Origin: Azolla caroliniana
Lineage: Eukaryota; Polypodiophyta
Reading direction: 5' to 3'
NCBI GenBank assembly: GCA_043228905.1
Contig: JBHGNT010000011.1
Span: forward strand, 8,060,001 to 8,124,000
DNA: 64,000 nucleotides
The notes under the pieces were generated by a model. The model was not told where the DNA came from. It did no database searches and saw only the letters and a list, made by a program, of their open reading frames with translations. Of this stretch, positions 41,414-52,211 are shown piece after piece (position 1 is the first letter of the stretch; the number at the start of each line of letters is the position of its first letter). The translations under genes were made by a program, and so were the position numbers.

Positions 41414-42300
41414 AACTAGTATCAGAGCGAAACGAAACAGAAAAAAGGATGATTCGTTGGGAGGCATGTTCAAGCTCACCGGCTCCAACTATTCAGTGTG
41501 GAAGTCGAAGATGAGGGACATGCTCGTGGTTAAAGATCTTTGGTTGCTGGTTCAGTTCGGGGACAAGAGACCGGACAAAATTGATGCCACGATATGGGAG
41601 GTGATGCACATGAAGACAACGGCGTACATACGGTGCTTCATCGACATGAGTCTATACAACAACTTCAATGAAGAGAGCAAGGCTCATGAGCTCTGGGAGA
41701 AGATCGGCATTATGTTTCAGAACAAAAATGTTGTTAATCAGGTTTTGGTATTTCGGAAGCTAGTAAGACTCCGGTACCAAGATGGCTCCAACATGGCAGA
41801 GCACATGAATGCCTTCCAGGGGCTGATACACCAGGCAACATCATTGGAAGTACCTCTCGCCGATGAGGTACTAGCACTACTCCTGCTCGGTTCCCTCCCA
41901 GATAGCTGGGAAACGTTGGTTGTCACTTTGGGCAACGCTGGGCCGGAAGGGAAACAGTTATCCCTAGCAAGAGTGAAGTCGAGCTTGGTAGATGAAGAGG
42001 CGCGTCGGAAAGATACGGATATGAGCTCCGACTCCAAAGCGCTCCTTACCATCGGAACGTGGAAGACAAAGGAACCGTAGTCCCCAAAACCGGGAGAAGT
42101 CGGGGACACGGTCAAAGTCAAGGGGGAGGCCTACCTGCTTCTATTGCGGCAAGTTGGGGGACACTTCCAGAAGAATTGTCGGCACTTCCGAAAAGACAAG
42201 AAAACCGATGGTACCGATTCGAAGTGGACACCAGACCGAAACGGTAAAGACCGGAGGGGAACGGACCGAAAGGGAACAACAGCAATCGCGGCAAGTGAAG
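41414..42300 (+). pseudogene. gag: gag of copia I
   Basis: Open at 41457-42080 (207 aa): MFKLTGSNYSVWKSKMRDML, AHELWEKIGIMFQNKN, EHMNAFQGLIHQATSLEVPL and LLLGSLPDSWETLVVTLGNA, the standard plant copia gag fold. The zinc knuckle is split by a one-base frameshift: CFYCGKLG in one frame and HFQKNC in the next (about 42135-42180). J carries a near-identical gag fragment. The likely start is the Met at 41457 or one a few codons upstream in the frame MIRWEACSS. Confidence 0.88.
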
Positions 42301-43392
42301 AAGAGTTGATGCTCATCACCGAGGAGAGTGAGTTGAACCTTGTCGGTGACAAGACAACTTGGGTTGTTGATTCCGGAGCGTCATTCCACCTTACCCCGGA
42401 CCGTAAATACTTCTCATCCTACACAACCGGTGATCACGGTCGTGTCCGGATGGGGAATGAAGGTACATGCCGAATTGTCGGCATAGGAGATGTGTGGTTG
42501 ACAACAGCAACCGGATGCAAGCTACTACTGAAGGATGTTAGACACGTTCCGGAGGTTCGACTGAACCTGATATCAGCCGGTCGGCTAGATGATGAAGGCT
42601 ACACGGGTAGCATCCGGAACGGTGTCATGAAGTAAAGGGATCCTGATTGTGGCTCGGGCCCGAAAGGTCAACACGCTATACCTGATGAATGCCTGGTTAT
42701 GCCTGGAAGAAGTGAATGTGACTTTCGACACTGCCGGTGAGCTGTGGCACAAGAGGCTGTGTCACATGACTGAGAAGGGGATGAAGAGGCTTGCAGATGA
42801 CAACCTCATTCCAGTGAAGAACGTGCACTTGGAGAAGTGCACTGATTGTCTGGCCGGTAAGCAAAACCGGACCTCCTTCCGACCAAGGCCACCAATGAGA
42901 CGTAATGCACCACTAGAGTTGGTGCATACTGATGTTTGTCAAGTGGACACGAAGTCACATGCCGGATTGCAGTAGTTCGTGACGTTCATAGATGACCACA
43001 ACCGGAAGCTGTGGGCCACACCACTGAAGACGAAGGATCAGGTGCTATCCGTCTTCAAAGAGCTCCATGCGAGAGTGGAAAGAGAAACCAGCCGGAAGCT
43101 GAAGGCGGTTCGAGCAGATAACGGAGGAGAATACCGGGGGCAGTTCGAGGAGTATTGCCGCTCGAAGGGAATCCGGCTCGAATTTACCGTGCCGAAGACG
43201 CCGGAACTAAACGGGTTGGCCGAGAGGATGAACTAGACCATAATGGAGAGGGTCCGGAGTATGCTAGCGCATGCAAAACTACCCAAGAAGTTTTGGGCTG
43301 AGGCACTGTCGATGGTGACATATGTGATAAACAGATTACCCTCAGTACCCTTGGACGGAGACACGCCACAGAGAGTCTGAACTGGTAAGGAA
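42144..43392 (+). pseudogene. pol: protease and integrase of copia I
   Basis: Protease at 42144-42635: WVVDSGASFHLTPDRKYF (intact D-S-G) and LLLKDVRHVPEVRLNLISAG. A frameshift, then 42649-42975 with the zinc region LWHKRLCHMTEKG ... CTDCLAGKQNR and the first Asp in VHTDVCQVD; TAG; 42979-43236 with the second Asp in VRADNGGEYRG and the Glu in PELNGLAERMN; TAG; then TIMERVRSMLAHAKLPKKFW. Three in-frame stops separate otherwise well-kept parts. Confidence 0.88.
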
Positions 43393-44190
43393 GTGTCCTA
43401 CCGGCATCTGAAGGTATTCGGGTGTCTTGCGTGCATGAATGTAGCTAAGGACCGGAGAGGAAAGTTAGATCCGAAGACCCGGCCATGCATATTCCTCGGT
43501 TACGGCGACGATGAGTTCGGCTACCGAGTGTGGGACCTGGCCGACAAGAAGGTATTCCGGAGTCGAGATATTATCTTCATGGAGGACAAGACGCTCACCG
43601 ACTGGGAGTCAGAGAAGAAGATAATGAACTCCGAGTCGACCGGTAAGGATCGATTCTACGATGAGCAGACCCAACCGGCAAGAGACCGGTTAGCACTCGA
43701 TGAACCGGCCGATGACGGTAAGGAGACAAGACAGGCCATAGAAGAAGGAATAGGTGAAATCGGAACCGGAGAAGACCCCGAATCGGATTCAGATGAAGAA
43801 CAAATAGAGGAGCCGGTTGCCGAAAGCCAAAGACGGAGATGTCCTCTCAGAGAGAGAAGGGCCCCCCAGAGATTTCCAAATGCAGAACATGTGCTGCGAA
43901 CCGATGAGGGGGAGCCAGAGAGTTTCGAGGAAGCTAAAAGTGACACCCATAGCCGCAAATGGTTAAGTGCCATGCAGGATGAGATGGATTCCCTGCATGA
44001 GAACCATACGTACGAATTGGTGGAGTTGCCGAAAGGAAAGCGGGCACTCCGAAACAAGTGGGTGTACAAGTTGAAACCGGGAGATGCCGGAAACCCCCCG
44101 AGATACAAAGCCAGGATCGTGGTGAAGGGGTTCCAGCAGAAGAAGGGTGTGGACTTCGACGAGATATTAGCCCCGGTAGTAAAGAATGCT
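43393..44190 (+). CDS. pol: integrase C-terminus, linker and RT start of copia I
   Basis: 266-aa open frame: HLKVFGCLACMNVAKDRRGK and CIFLGYGDDEFGYRVWDLAD (the conserved copia integrase end), an acidic linker with RRCPLRERRAPQRFPN, then the RT start EPESFEEAKSDTHSRKWLSA, LPKGKRALRNKWVYKLKPGD, ARIVVKGFQQKKGVDFDEIL and APVVKN. It breaks at 44190, where J begins. Part of a polyprotein, so the listed start is not an initiation site. Confidence 0.88.
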
Positions 44191-45410
44191 TGACGGGACC
44201 TGCACGCTCCCTATATAGGACCACAACCGAGCTTAGAATCATACACAAAAAACGGGAAATGAAAAAAGCACGACACAATGGAGAGAAGAGTACACAGGAT
44301 GTTTAACGTGGAAAACCCTGAGAGGGAAAAACCACGGCAGTCCACTGACTGCTAACTATCACTATGTCACAATAATTACAACAGTGAGCTCACGGAAGCA
44401 ACGACCTCGCTCTCATGATCTTCGCCACAGGCGGCGGTTACAACAGAGGCAACGACCTCTTCCTCTTCCTCTCTCTCTCTCTCTCTGTCTGTACACAGTT
44501 GCGCGCTTTGATCTCTTGCGCCAACAAGAATGACAACAACTCTATAAAGTTTGCTTCCGGAATACCGAAACCTGATTAACAACATTTTTATTTTGAAACA
44601 TAATGCCGATCTTCTCCCAGAGCTCATGAGCCTTGCTCTCTTCATTGAAGTTGTTGTATAGGCTCATGTCGATGAAGCACCATATGTACGCCGTTGTCTT
44701 CATGTGCATCACCTCCCATATCATGGCGTCGATTTTGTCCGGTCTCTTGTCCCCGAACTGAACCGGCAACCAAAGATCTTTAAGCACGAGTATGTCCCTC
44801 ATCTTCGACTTCCACACCCAATAGTTGGAGCCGGTGAGCTTGAACATGCCTCCCAACGAATCGTCCATTTTCTGTGTCATTTCGCACTGATACCACTTGA
44901 CGGGACCTGCACACTCCCTATACGCAACGCTCAGCCACAACCGAGCTTAGAATCATACACAGAAAACGGGAAATGAAAAAAGCAGGACACAATGGAGAGA
45001 AGAGTACACAGGATGTTTAACGTGGAAAACCCAGAGAGGGAAAAACCACGGCAGTCCACTGACTGCTAACTATCACTATGTCACAATAATTACAACAGTG
45101 AGCTCACGGAGGCAACGACCTCGCGCTCACGATCTTCGCCACAACGCCCTATACGCAATGCTCGGCCACAATCGAGCTTAGAATCATACACAGAAAACGG
45201 GAAATGAAAAAAGCACGACACAATGGAGAGAAGAGTACAGAGGATGTTTAACGTGGAAAACCCTGAGAGGGAAAAACCACGGCAATTCACTGACTGCTAA
45301 CTATCACTATGTCACAATAATTACAACAGTGAGCTCACGGAGGCAACGACCTCGAGCTCACGATCTTTGCCACAGGCGGCGGTTACAACAGAGGCAACAA
45401 CCTCTTCCTC

Positions 45411-45452
<42 letters not shown>

Positions 45453-45831
45453 CACAGTTGCGCGCTCTGATCTCTTGCGCCAACAAGAATGACAACAACT
45501 CTATAAAGTTTGCCCTAAGTCATATTTATACTAATATGACTTTTCGGCTATTTACAAATATAGCCACGATGGACTCTCAGAAACATATTTACGAATATGT
45601 CTCTTCATCCGATGAGCAGTCCTCACCGGGCCTCCATCATCCGGCGCTTGCCAAGTACTCGTCATCCGGTTCTCACCGGGTCTGCACCATCCGGCTCTCC
45701 GTAGCCGGGTACTCCTCATCCGGTTCTCACAGGGTCTACACCATCCGGCTCTCCGTAGCCAGGTACTCGTCATCCGCACTGTTCTTCACCCTTCCCATCC
45801 GGAGGGACCTATCTCCCAACAAAGATGACCT
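44191..45831 (-). mobile_element. truncated copia J inside I
   Basis: Minus strand: 5' LTR (right, 44898-45831), primer site TGGTATCAGTGCG (44883-44895), 5' third of gag (MTQKMDDSLGGMFKL ... FQNKNVVNQVSVFRK, 44880-44562), then directly the last 370 bp of a 3' LTR (44191-44560). The gag fragment matches I 41457-41755 almost residue for residue. The flanks join the I reading frame (VVK then MTSIWTV), so J is an insertion that later lost most of its inside. A clean target duplication is not visible (AAAGA left, AAGAT right). Confidence 0.8.
44898..45831 (-). repeat. 5' LTR of J with internal tandem duplication
   Basis: Starts (minus) TGTTGGGAGATAGG and ends CCCGTCA. The right part matches the copia I LTR including its minisatellite and TC tract. 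The module from CGAGCTTAGAATCATACAC to GACCTCG...ATCTTCGCCACA occurs twice in a row (about 44920-45145 and 45165-45375) and once more in the 3' LTR remnant (44191-44430). Confidence 0.82.
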
Positions 45832-47132
45832 CCATTTGGACAGTGCTGAGTATAGCGACAAGCATGGATCTCGAGGTAGAGCAACTAGACGTGAAGACGA
45901 CATTCCTTCACGGTGACCTCGAAGAGGAGATCTACATGTAGCAACCGGAAGGATTCGTGGAGAAAGGGAAGGAGTACCTAGTTTGTCGGTTGAAGAAGAG
46001 CCTGTACGGACTGAAACAGGCTCCCGACAATGGTACCGGAAGTTCGACTCCTTCATGACCGATCAAGGGTACCACAAGACGTAGGCCAATCACTGCGTGT
46101 TTGTGAAGACGTTCGAAGGAGGCGACTTCCTGATACTCCTTCTGTACGTGGACGACATGTTGATCGTCGGACGAGACCAAGTCAAAATACGGATGTTGAA
46201 GAAGTCTCTCAACCGAACTTTCTCAATGAAAGACTTGGGTCCAGCAAGACAGATAATGGGGATGCACATCATCCGGGACCGGTCAAAGAAGCAATTATGG
46301 TTGTCACAGGAGAAATACGTGACAAAGGTGCTTCAACGGTTCAACATGTTAGAAGTGAAACCGGTCGGATCGACACTCCCGACAAACTGTAGATTATCCG
46401 GTAAGAAAAGCCCGAAGACGAAAGCAGAGAAGGTGGATATGATGAAGGTTCCATATGCCTCTGCCGTCGGGAGCTTAATGTACGCAATGGTATGTACTCG
46501 ACCGGATATTGGATATGCAGTCGGAGTGGTGAGCCGGTTTATGAGAAATCCCGGCAAGGAGGACTGGAATGCGGTCAAATGGATACTCCGGTACTTTAAG
46601 GGCACTTCGAATATGTGTCTCCGATTCGGCTCCGGTAAACCTCAACTTGACAGTTTTACCGATTCGGATATGTCAGCTGATGTGGATACCAACCGGTCTA
46701 CATCCGGGTATGTAATGACATATGCAGGGGGAGCTATTTCGTGGCAGTCGAGGCTGCAGAAGACGGTTGCGTTGTCAACCACGGAGGCGGAGTACATGGC
46801 AGTTGTTGAAGCGGGCAAGGAAATATTATGGATGATGGACTTTATCGGAGAGCTCGGTATCCGGCAAGATGAATACCAGTTGTATTGCGACAGTCAAAGT
46901 GCCATCCACCTTGCTAAGAACGCAACGTACCATTCCAGGACGAAGCACATCCATCGTAGGTATCACTGGATCCGGGAGCGAGTAGAAGATCGAGAGTTCA
47001 CACTGACGAATATCCACACGGCCGAGAACGGGTCAGATATGTTGACCAAAGTACTGATACCCGACAAGTTGGATGCATGTCGGAAGCGGATCAGACTAGT
47101 AAGACATCCCATGCCGGAGTGAAGGGGGAGTT
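45832..47132 (+). CDS. pol: RT and RNase H of copia I
   Basis: Resumes after J: QLDVKTTFLHGDLEEEIYM, TAG, CRLKKSLYGLKQAP, a frameshift, then an open frame at 46097-47122 (341 aa) with the catalytic LLLYVDDMLIVGRD (residues 15-28), MKDLGPARQIMGMHI, YASAVGSLMYAMVCTRPDIG, and RNase H FTDSDMSADVDTNRSTSGYV, STTEAEYMAVVEAGKE, YCDSQSAIHLAKN, HIHRRYHWIRE. It ends 10 bases before the 3' LTR with the polypurine tract GAAGGGGGAG (about 47121-47130). Catalytic residues are intact; only the start of RT is broken. Confidence 0.9.
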
Positions 47133-47838
47133 CGTTAGGAAACAAATCCCTCCGGATGGGATAGGAGTACTCGGCAACGGAAGACCCGGTGAGAACCGGA
47201 TGATGAGTGCCCGGCATGAGCTGGATGGTGAAGACCCAGTGAGAACCGGATGACGAGTGCCCGGCAAGAGCCGAATGGTGAAGACCCGGTGAGAACCGGA
47301 TGACGAGTGCCCAGCAAGAGCCGAATGGTGAAGACCCGGTGAGAACCGGATGACGAGTGCCCAGCAAGAGCCGGATGGTGAAGGCCCGGTGAGAAGTACT
47401 CACCGGATGAAGGGACATATTCGTAAATATGTTTTTGAGAGTCCATTGGGGCTATATTTGTAAATAGCCGAAAAGTCATATTAGTATAAATATGACTTAG
47501 GGCAAACTTAGCGAGTAGTAGTTGTCATTCTTGTTGGTGCAAGATTTGAGTGCAACCGTGTACAGAGAGAGAGAGAGAGTGAGAGAGTGAGAGACGAAGA
47601 GGACGTTGTCTCTGTTGTAACTTGTCGCCTCTGTGTTCATCTATTGTATATTGTAACATAGTGATAGTTTGCAGTATGTGGACTGCCGTAGTTTTTTTCC
47701 CGTGTTTGGGTTTTCCACGTAAACATCATGTGTACTCTTCTCTTTACTGTGTTGTGCGTACATTACCTGTTTTTCTGTGTTTGATCCTAGACTTGGTTGT
47801 GGCCGAGTGTTGTTTTTCGGGAGCGTGTAGTCCTTTCA
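47133..47838 (+). repeat. 3' LTR of copia I
   Basis: Starts CGTTAGGAAAC (TG changed to CG), ends CCTTTCA. About four minisatellite units at 47180-47400 against about three in the 5' LTR. It lacks a 30-bp piece of the 5' LTR near 47620 (CGCCGCCTATGGCGAAGACAG region). Confidence 0.92.
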
Positions 47839-48457
47839 AAGTATGGCCAGATATTGTGCCAACACCGAGAGGAAACACTTACCTGATTGGAAGGAGGCTA
47901 TCGCGGTACGAATTCCTTCCCCAGTGAGGACACCCCAATCGATAGCTCCGCCTCAATATGTCGTGATGATTAAGCTGACCCTTTTCTTGGGTATGCTATA
48001 TGTATTGGCGGTGATACATCCAAACTCCAAAAGAAAATGGTCCAGATTTCCAAAGAATTCATTGGAGCCTCCGTGTGTGTGATGGGCCTTTGCTAATGCA
48101 GAGTATTCTCCAAAATATTGCTCCAGAATGTGTAATGGTGGAGCGTCGACGTCATGTTCGCCCCCACGCTACAAACTAAGCGTTGAGTTGATCTGATCGT
48201 TGGCGATGGTTTCAGGATGCACCTTCTTGGCTATTGCCTGCGCGCGCTTAAGGGTGTGGAGCGGTGTCGAGGACATGAAGGTATCCTCCTAGACTATGCC
48301 TGATGAGCCAAGTGCGGAGTTCTTTGGATACTTCGATCGTCATGGCTGTCGCGGAAGAGCAGGAAGGCAAGTAGAGATGGAAGTGAGGAGTCGGAGAGCG
48401 AGAGAGCGCTTGGTTGCAAGGATTTTGGGAGCGAGAGAGAGGATGAGAGAGCTTCAA
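47839..48457 (-). pseudogene. K1 N-terminal domain
   Basis: The frame opens at 48457, with the better start probably the Met at 48343 (MTIEVSKELRTWLIRHSLGG), which matches the K2 start (MSIPISAALRRWLVEKRLDG). A stop at 48248 and a frame shift lead to KALKRAQAIAKK, LHILEQYFGEYSALAKAH, FLLEFGCITANTYSIPKKRV, GAIDWGVLTGEGIRTAIASF and LSVLAQYLAIL. Two further stops. Reading stops at copia I and continues at 40733. Function unknown. Confidence 0.65.
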
Positions 48458-48775
48458 CGTTTCTACAGAAATGAGAGCTGCTATGTTTGTGGTGTCTTTC
48501 TTTTTGTATGTGCCTTGGTTTTCAAGACGTGGCCTTATGCCCTAGATTCAGAATCTTCCCTGCCATACCGGGAGTTAAAAACCACGCGTCGTGTGAACCG
48601 TTAATGCTTGATTTTCTTGTATGGCATGCATGGCCTTTAAATAGTGTGTGGGTGTCTCTTTTTTGTTTTTTATTTCCTTCCATAATTATAGTATACATTG
48701 TGGGAGTAGGTAGGGGAGTTTACCGTGATTGGTGCGTGGTGCCCCCGAAATCCTCTGTTCTACCTACCACGGATT
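48458..48775. other. boundary between K1 and D
   Basis: No gene. On the minus strand: a TATA-like CTATTTAAAGG (about 48636-48646), GGTTCACACGACGCGTGG (about 48585-48602), and a CTCTCTCATCCTCTCTCTC leader just before the K1 frame. It may be the K1 promoter region or 5' LTR and the 3' end of D; I see no copy of it elsewhere. Confidence 0.45.
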
Positions 48776-50406
48776 TATCGTGGCCGTGCTTTTGTTCGGC
48801 AAAGGGGTTCGGTGGTGTCGGACCGCGGTATGGTTTCAATCGAAATCCGTTGACCCACTTCTTGAAGATTTCCCCAGACAACGTGCCGAGCTGGAACATT
48901 CCATTGAAATCGTTGACAATCTAGAATGGTCCCGTTCACCAAAACCGAAGTTTCCCTGGCATTGACCCAAGCCGTGTTTGGAACACAAGGACCGGTTTGC
49001 CGATCTCCAATGATTTTTCGGTTTTTCGGTGATAGCAATCCACGACAGCTTTCCTTTTTCATTGGCCTTGTTCCAATTGGGTGAGAGTGGCTATTCGTTC
49101 TTCCCCGAGCACAAGTAATTGTTTCAGTTGTTTTTGTTCGGAATCGGACTCGGACAATCATTCAGTTACTTGCACTCGAGACTCGAAACTTGAAACTCGA
49201 TCGGCATCACGACTTCCAAGCCAAAAGCCATTCGAAAGGGCGTGGATCCGATGCTAGTTTTAAACGCGATGCGGTATGCCCATAGTGCACTGTGTAATTT
49301 ATCATCCCAATCTGTCTGATGCTCGTTCATGATTTTCTTGAGAATTGTCTACAGGGTCTTATTCGTTGACGAGGCTAGTCCATTAGCTTGGGGGTAGTAG
49401 GGTGTGCTTTTCTTATGCACCACAACGTAATGGGAGGTTAAATCATAGATAAGATGGTTGAGAAAGTGTCCCCCCTAGTCACTCATGAGCTCGATTGGGC
49501 ATCCAAATCGACACCACAAGTATTCATACACGAATTTGGTCGTCGACACAGACGTGTTGTCGTGTAGTGCTTTCGCTTCGACCCATTTCGTGTAGTAATC
49601 GGTAGCCACAATTATATATTTGTTGCTAGTTCAGGTTGGGGGTGGTTTAAATGGCCCTGCGAAATCCAATCCCCATTTTTGAAAGGGTTCTAAAGGAAGG
49701 ATCGATTGGTGAGGCATTTGATCTTGTGCGTTCAGCTGGCCCATACGCTGACAGAGATTGCAATGATGACAAAATTCGTGGGCATCTTTTTTCGTGGTTG
49801 GCCACCATAATCCGCTTTGCCAAATCTTTCGAGTTGTGGCATAACCCGCATAGTGACCGCCGACTATACCGTGATGGGCGTTGCGTAAAACCGCATCTTG
49901 TTTGAATTTCCGTACCGCTCGTTGTTGAATACCGTCTGAACCTTTATGATATAGAGTGTTGGCGAAAAGACAAAAATTTCGGCTTAGGACCGCCAATTGT
50001 TTCTTGGTGTCTAGCGTTAAGTGTTCGGGTGGAAGGCCGGTGCTGAGGAATTGCGGCATTTCCATAATCAAGTCGTCCTCGGGATCGGCGGGAAGGGTTG
50101 TAGTGTCGAGACTAAACAAGTTGGCATCGGGTAGTTCATCGTACTCCCTTTCGGCTGGCTCTCCGGATTCGAGACGGCTTAGGTAATCTGCGATCGCATG
50201 TTGTACCCCTGGTCGATGTTGTATGTCGAAATCAAATTCCTAAAGAAGAAGCATCCATTGTGTTAAGCGACCAGTTAAAGCCTATTTATTGACGAGGTAT
50301 AGTAATGCCAAATGATCTACATGAACGTGAATTTCCGGCCGAGCAGGTAGTGTCAAAATTTAATGATACTATAGATCATTCTGAGTGCTTCTCGTTCCGT
50401 GGTGGG
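48776..50406 (-). pseudogene. pol: RNase H end and integrase of gypsy D
   Basis: 50406-50120: HYLLGRKF-like RNase H end, HRPGVQHAIADYLSRLESGE. 50119-49631 (162 aa): zinc region AHHGIVGGHYAGYATTRKIW ... FCHHCNLCQRMG and the first Asp in GLDFAGPF. Then [16 protein letters not shown], the second Asp in IELMSD followed by TAG (CAG to TAG), and ANGLASSTNKTL, where A has [12 protein letters not shown]: the catalytic Glu is Ser. The tail to 48776 holds [14 protein letters not shown] and NARETSVLVNGT. It cannot be active. Confidence 0.85.
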
Positions 50407-50845
50407 TGTTACCCGGACAAGTATAGATACGTCGGAGTCGGAGTCGGATCAACAGTTTGGATCGATGACTCATCAGATAGCCGAATAAGGTATAGTTAGT
50501 TACAAAGTTTTGTAATTCTTAATGATTATAGGCAGTAGGATTTCTTGATGAGAAAAGGCCTTTGGGTTACCTATAAAAGGAACCAACGGCATTGTAAAAA
50601 TCTATCGTTGTATTTAGTAATATAAAGTTTGGTTAGGAAATCTTTGTGTACGAATTGCTTTTTGCCATCTATTTCTTTCTGTCAAAACTATATTACATAA
50701 GTCACGATCTCGGTGTCTGTTATCACCGATAAGTTTACAAATAATTAGTATCTATTCGTCTAACCACAACTTCTTGATAGAATGTTCGGTACGAACGTTT
50801 GTCTTATACTGTGTCGGCAAAGTAGTAATTGTCGACCGAACAACA
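50407..50845 (+). repeat. 5' LTR of L
   Basis: TGTTACCCGGAC...GAACAACA. TATA box CTATAAAAGG at 50571-50580. The primer-site-like TTTGGCACGCCCGG follows at 50856. Confidence 0.9.
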
Positions 50846-50889
50846 CAGTATAATTTTGGCACGCCCGGTTACATTTGCATATAGCAGAG

Positions 50890-51698
50890 AACAAGACGAA
50901 TGGATGTTGTCTGGTCCGAATACACTTGTCAGTTGTAAATGTCCTTGTACGCGTTCTGTTACGAAGACGCTAGAGACAGAATCGGCTGAGGGATTATAGC
51001 AAGAAACAAGTAGAAGGTGGTTGGTACTTCCTGATTTAACTGATAGTCAGTCTTCCGACGAAAATAAGCCGAAATAGGTATCATTTTACGATATCTGGAG
51101 TGAGGACAATATGCCTTATCCGTACTCAAAGTTCTATGAGGGAGCTGATGCAGAAGTGCATGTGAGGGATTTCCTGACAACATGGGAGATTAACCATGGA
51201 GCTCAAAGATTGTAGGCGGCAACCGAAGATAAGTCTAAAATTGCTGAGTTCATTTTGTCATTGGAGGGTTATTCCACTAATTGGTTTGCGCAAAATGGTC
51301 TCCGTGGGTTCAAAACATTCGAACAATTCGAACAATTTCTACAGTTATTTCATTGTCAAATACTTCAAAAAGATTTGATAGCGCAAATTTATGTGTTGTA
51401 TTAGGAGCAATAGGAAACAATGTCTCAATTCGTGATCCGTTTTCAGAATTTGCAACTTCAACTTTCTAGGCCTATTCCGGACAATGAATTGAAGGATGTA
51501 TTCCTTGAAGCAATTTGTGAACCATTACGAACAACACTGAAGGCGTTCAATTTCCGGAATCAGAATATCGAGCAAGTGATTGATAAAGAAATCGCTATGG
51601 GCCGACAACTGATAAATGTACGGAGTATGGATATGTCAACACTAAATCGTACACTACCAATGATGGAGGAGGATCTTTCCTCAGAGCAGCAAGAGTAA
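50890..51698 (+). pseudogene. gag: gag of L
   Basis: Plus-strand pieces: NMPYPYSKFYEGADAEVHVRDF, LTTWEINHGAQRL, TAG, IAEFILSLEGYSTNWFAQ (51196-51280), a frame change, then 51420-51698 (92 aa) SQFVIRFQNLQLQLSRPIPDN and LKDVFLEAICEPLRTTLKAF. The start resembles A (FNGEIDAATHIRMFLNVWN) in pattern, so the same broad gag type. No zinc knuckle, protease or RT follows. Three or more frame breaks. Confidence 0.7.
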
Positions 51699-51748
51699 AG
51701 GGTTCTGTGGGTTTGCCGGACAACGTCCTGGCCCACGAGCATGCCAAG

Positions 51749-52211
51749 TGTTACCTGGACAAGTATAGATACGTCGGAGTCAGAAGGATGTTCGGAGTCA
51801 GAGTCGGAGTCAGATCAACAGTTCAGATCGATGACTTAGCAGATAGCCGAATAAAGCATAGTTAGTTACAAAGTTTTGTAATTCTTGATAATTATAGGTA
51901 GTAGGATTTCTTGATGAGAAAAGGCCTTTGGGTTACCTATAAAAGGAACCAAAGGCATTGTAAAAATCTATCATTGTATTTAGTAATATAAAGTTTGGTT
52001 AGGAAATCTCTATGTACGAATTGCTTTTTGCCATCTATTTCTTTCTGTCAAAACTATATTACATAAGTCACGATCTCGGTGTCTGTTATCACCGATAAGT
52101 TTACAGATAATTAGTATCTATTCGTCTAACCACAACTTCTTGATAGAACGTTTGGTACAAACGTTTGTCTTATACTGTGTCGGCAAAGTAGTAATTGTTG
52201 ACCGAACAACA
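51749..52211 (+). repeat. 3' LTR of L
   Basis: TGTTACCTGGAC...GAACAACA. Preceded not by a polypurine tract but by GCCCACGAGCATGCCAAG, an inverted primer-site-like sequence. Confidence 0.9.

Larger units (their letters stand above)
40734..47838 (+). mobile_element. Ty1/copia element I, complete, target duplication AAGTA
   Basis: 7105 bp, plus strand, AAGTA at 40729-40733 and 47839-47843. LTRs of 680 and 706 bp. gag, protease, integrase and RT/RNase H follow in copia order. The truncated element J (44191-45831) sits in the RT. Inserted in K1 on the opposite strand. About a dozen stops and frameshifts. Confidence 0.93.
32190..48457 (-). mobile_element. element K1: unknown ORF element split by G and I
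   Basis: Minus strand, three segments: N-terminal domain 48457-47839, linker 40733-39646, coiled coil 33418-32190. Removing copia I (duplication AAGTA) and copia G (duplication CCTAC) joins them; the junction reads LAQYLAIL then YSPQTTATP, as in K2 (QYLTILFPP). About 2.9 kb without insertions. At the left end a CCTGGCATGCCCGTGGGAC motif precedes a TG that may start a 3' LTR (32189 leftwards, little of it left before M). No gag, protease or polymerase is present. Confidence 0.65.
50407..52211 (+). mobile_element. small gag-only LTR element L, target duplication GTGGG
   Basis: 1805 bp, plus strand, LTRs 439 and 463 bp (TGTTACC...GAACAACA), GTGGG at 50402-50406 and 52212-52216, inside the RNase H of D. 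The internal 903 bp hold a primer site and a broken gag only. It must have been moved by another element's RT and integrase. The LTRs differ by a 24-base duplication (CGGAGTCAGA units) in the right one and some 15-20 substitutions. Confidence 0.92.
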
